The notes below the pieces were generated by a model. That model worked only from the letters and a program-made list of their open reading frames with translations, was not told where the DNA came from and ran no database searches. DNA of 28,917 nucleotides from CAZXCQ01 sp964639275 (GTDB taxonomy: Bacteria; Desulfobacterota; DSM-4660; Desulfatiglandales; Desulfatiglandaceae): NCBI GenBank assembly GCA_964639275.1, contig CAZXCQ010000045.1, positions 1-28,917 of the forward strand, read 5' to 3'. Below are positions 28,863 through 28,917 of this stretch, in pieces; position 1 is the first letter of the stretch, and the number at the start of each line of letters is the position of its first letter. The translations under genes and the position numbers were made by a program.

Positions 28863-28917
28863 ATAAATCGATTGTGGTGTGGCATGGGAGTCTTTTTTTC
28901 TTCCACATGCCCCCATA

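Noticed and set aside
28883..28913. A terminator hairpin (GGCATG...CATGCC around a T-run)
   Set aside because: Only six pairs are clean and the T-run is in the loop, so it is too weak at the window edge to call.

Overview
The window looks like a chromosomal segment of an anaerobic Gram-negative bacterium, most likely of the Desulfobacterota (former Deltaproteobacteria) type. This is inferred from a CCG-domain/cytochrome b membrane Fe-S oxidoreductase, a heptahaem c-type cytochrome, Etf genes beside FadH/OYE flavoproteins, several lipoproteins and outer-membrane proteins, and many degenerate toxin-antitoxin and repeat remnants. No rRNA, tRNA or CRISPR was seen, and the species cannot be named from sequence alone.

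Left part (1-5.7 kb) is accessory and partly decayed. It holds two visibly AT-richer genes of unknown role (1-1214), a secreted protein, a damaged PA2779/PA2778-type locus (small membrane protein plus C39-like peptidase with TPRs) that runs in frame into an OmpA-type lipoprotein, a HicB-like gene with a frameshifted HicA-like partner, a frameshifted phosphoribosyltransferase, and a DUF433 antitoxin followed by only the first 28 codons of a toxin-like gene. Several lesions are one-base changes at short homopolymers, so they could be real decay or sequence errors.

Middle part (5.7-12.8 kb) encodes exported proteins: a DUF1566 protein, a large lipoprotein ending in a thaumatin-like domain, an outer-membrane beta-barrel protein, and a mosaic lipoprotein (lamin-tail, FnIII-like, C39-like peptidase, calcium-binding repeats). 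Between them lie a palindromic element, a dead REP-associated (Y1) transposase remnant and a ~200-bp imperfect palindrome.

Right part (12.8-28.8 kb) is one long minus-strand cluster for the peptide-derived redox cofactor mycofactocin and its use. In transcription order: zinc alcohol dehydrogenase; SCP2-like protein; mftA (44-codon precursor ending IDGICGVY); mftB; mftC; two FadH/OYE flavoproteins; etfA; heptahaem cytochrome c; membrane Fe-S/cytochrome b oxidoreductase of the EMO type; etfB; a mycofactocin-coupled SDR; mftF glycosyltransferase; and a second radical SAM enzyme. Most junctions from mftB to the OYE pair and from the SDR to the radical SAM enzyme overlap or nearly so (ATGA/GTGA). 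No mftD, mftE, mftR or GMC-type mftG is visible. The inferred logic is that dehydrogenases with tightly held NAD pass electrons to mycofactocin, which is reoxidised through OYE flavoproteins, Etf and the membrane oxidoreductase into quinone and/or cytochrome c.

The roomier gaps of this cluster hold copies of a ~95-bp palindromic repeat family, and a separate fold-back element with 16-bp perfect terminal inverted repeats supplies the last codons and stop of etfA.
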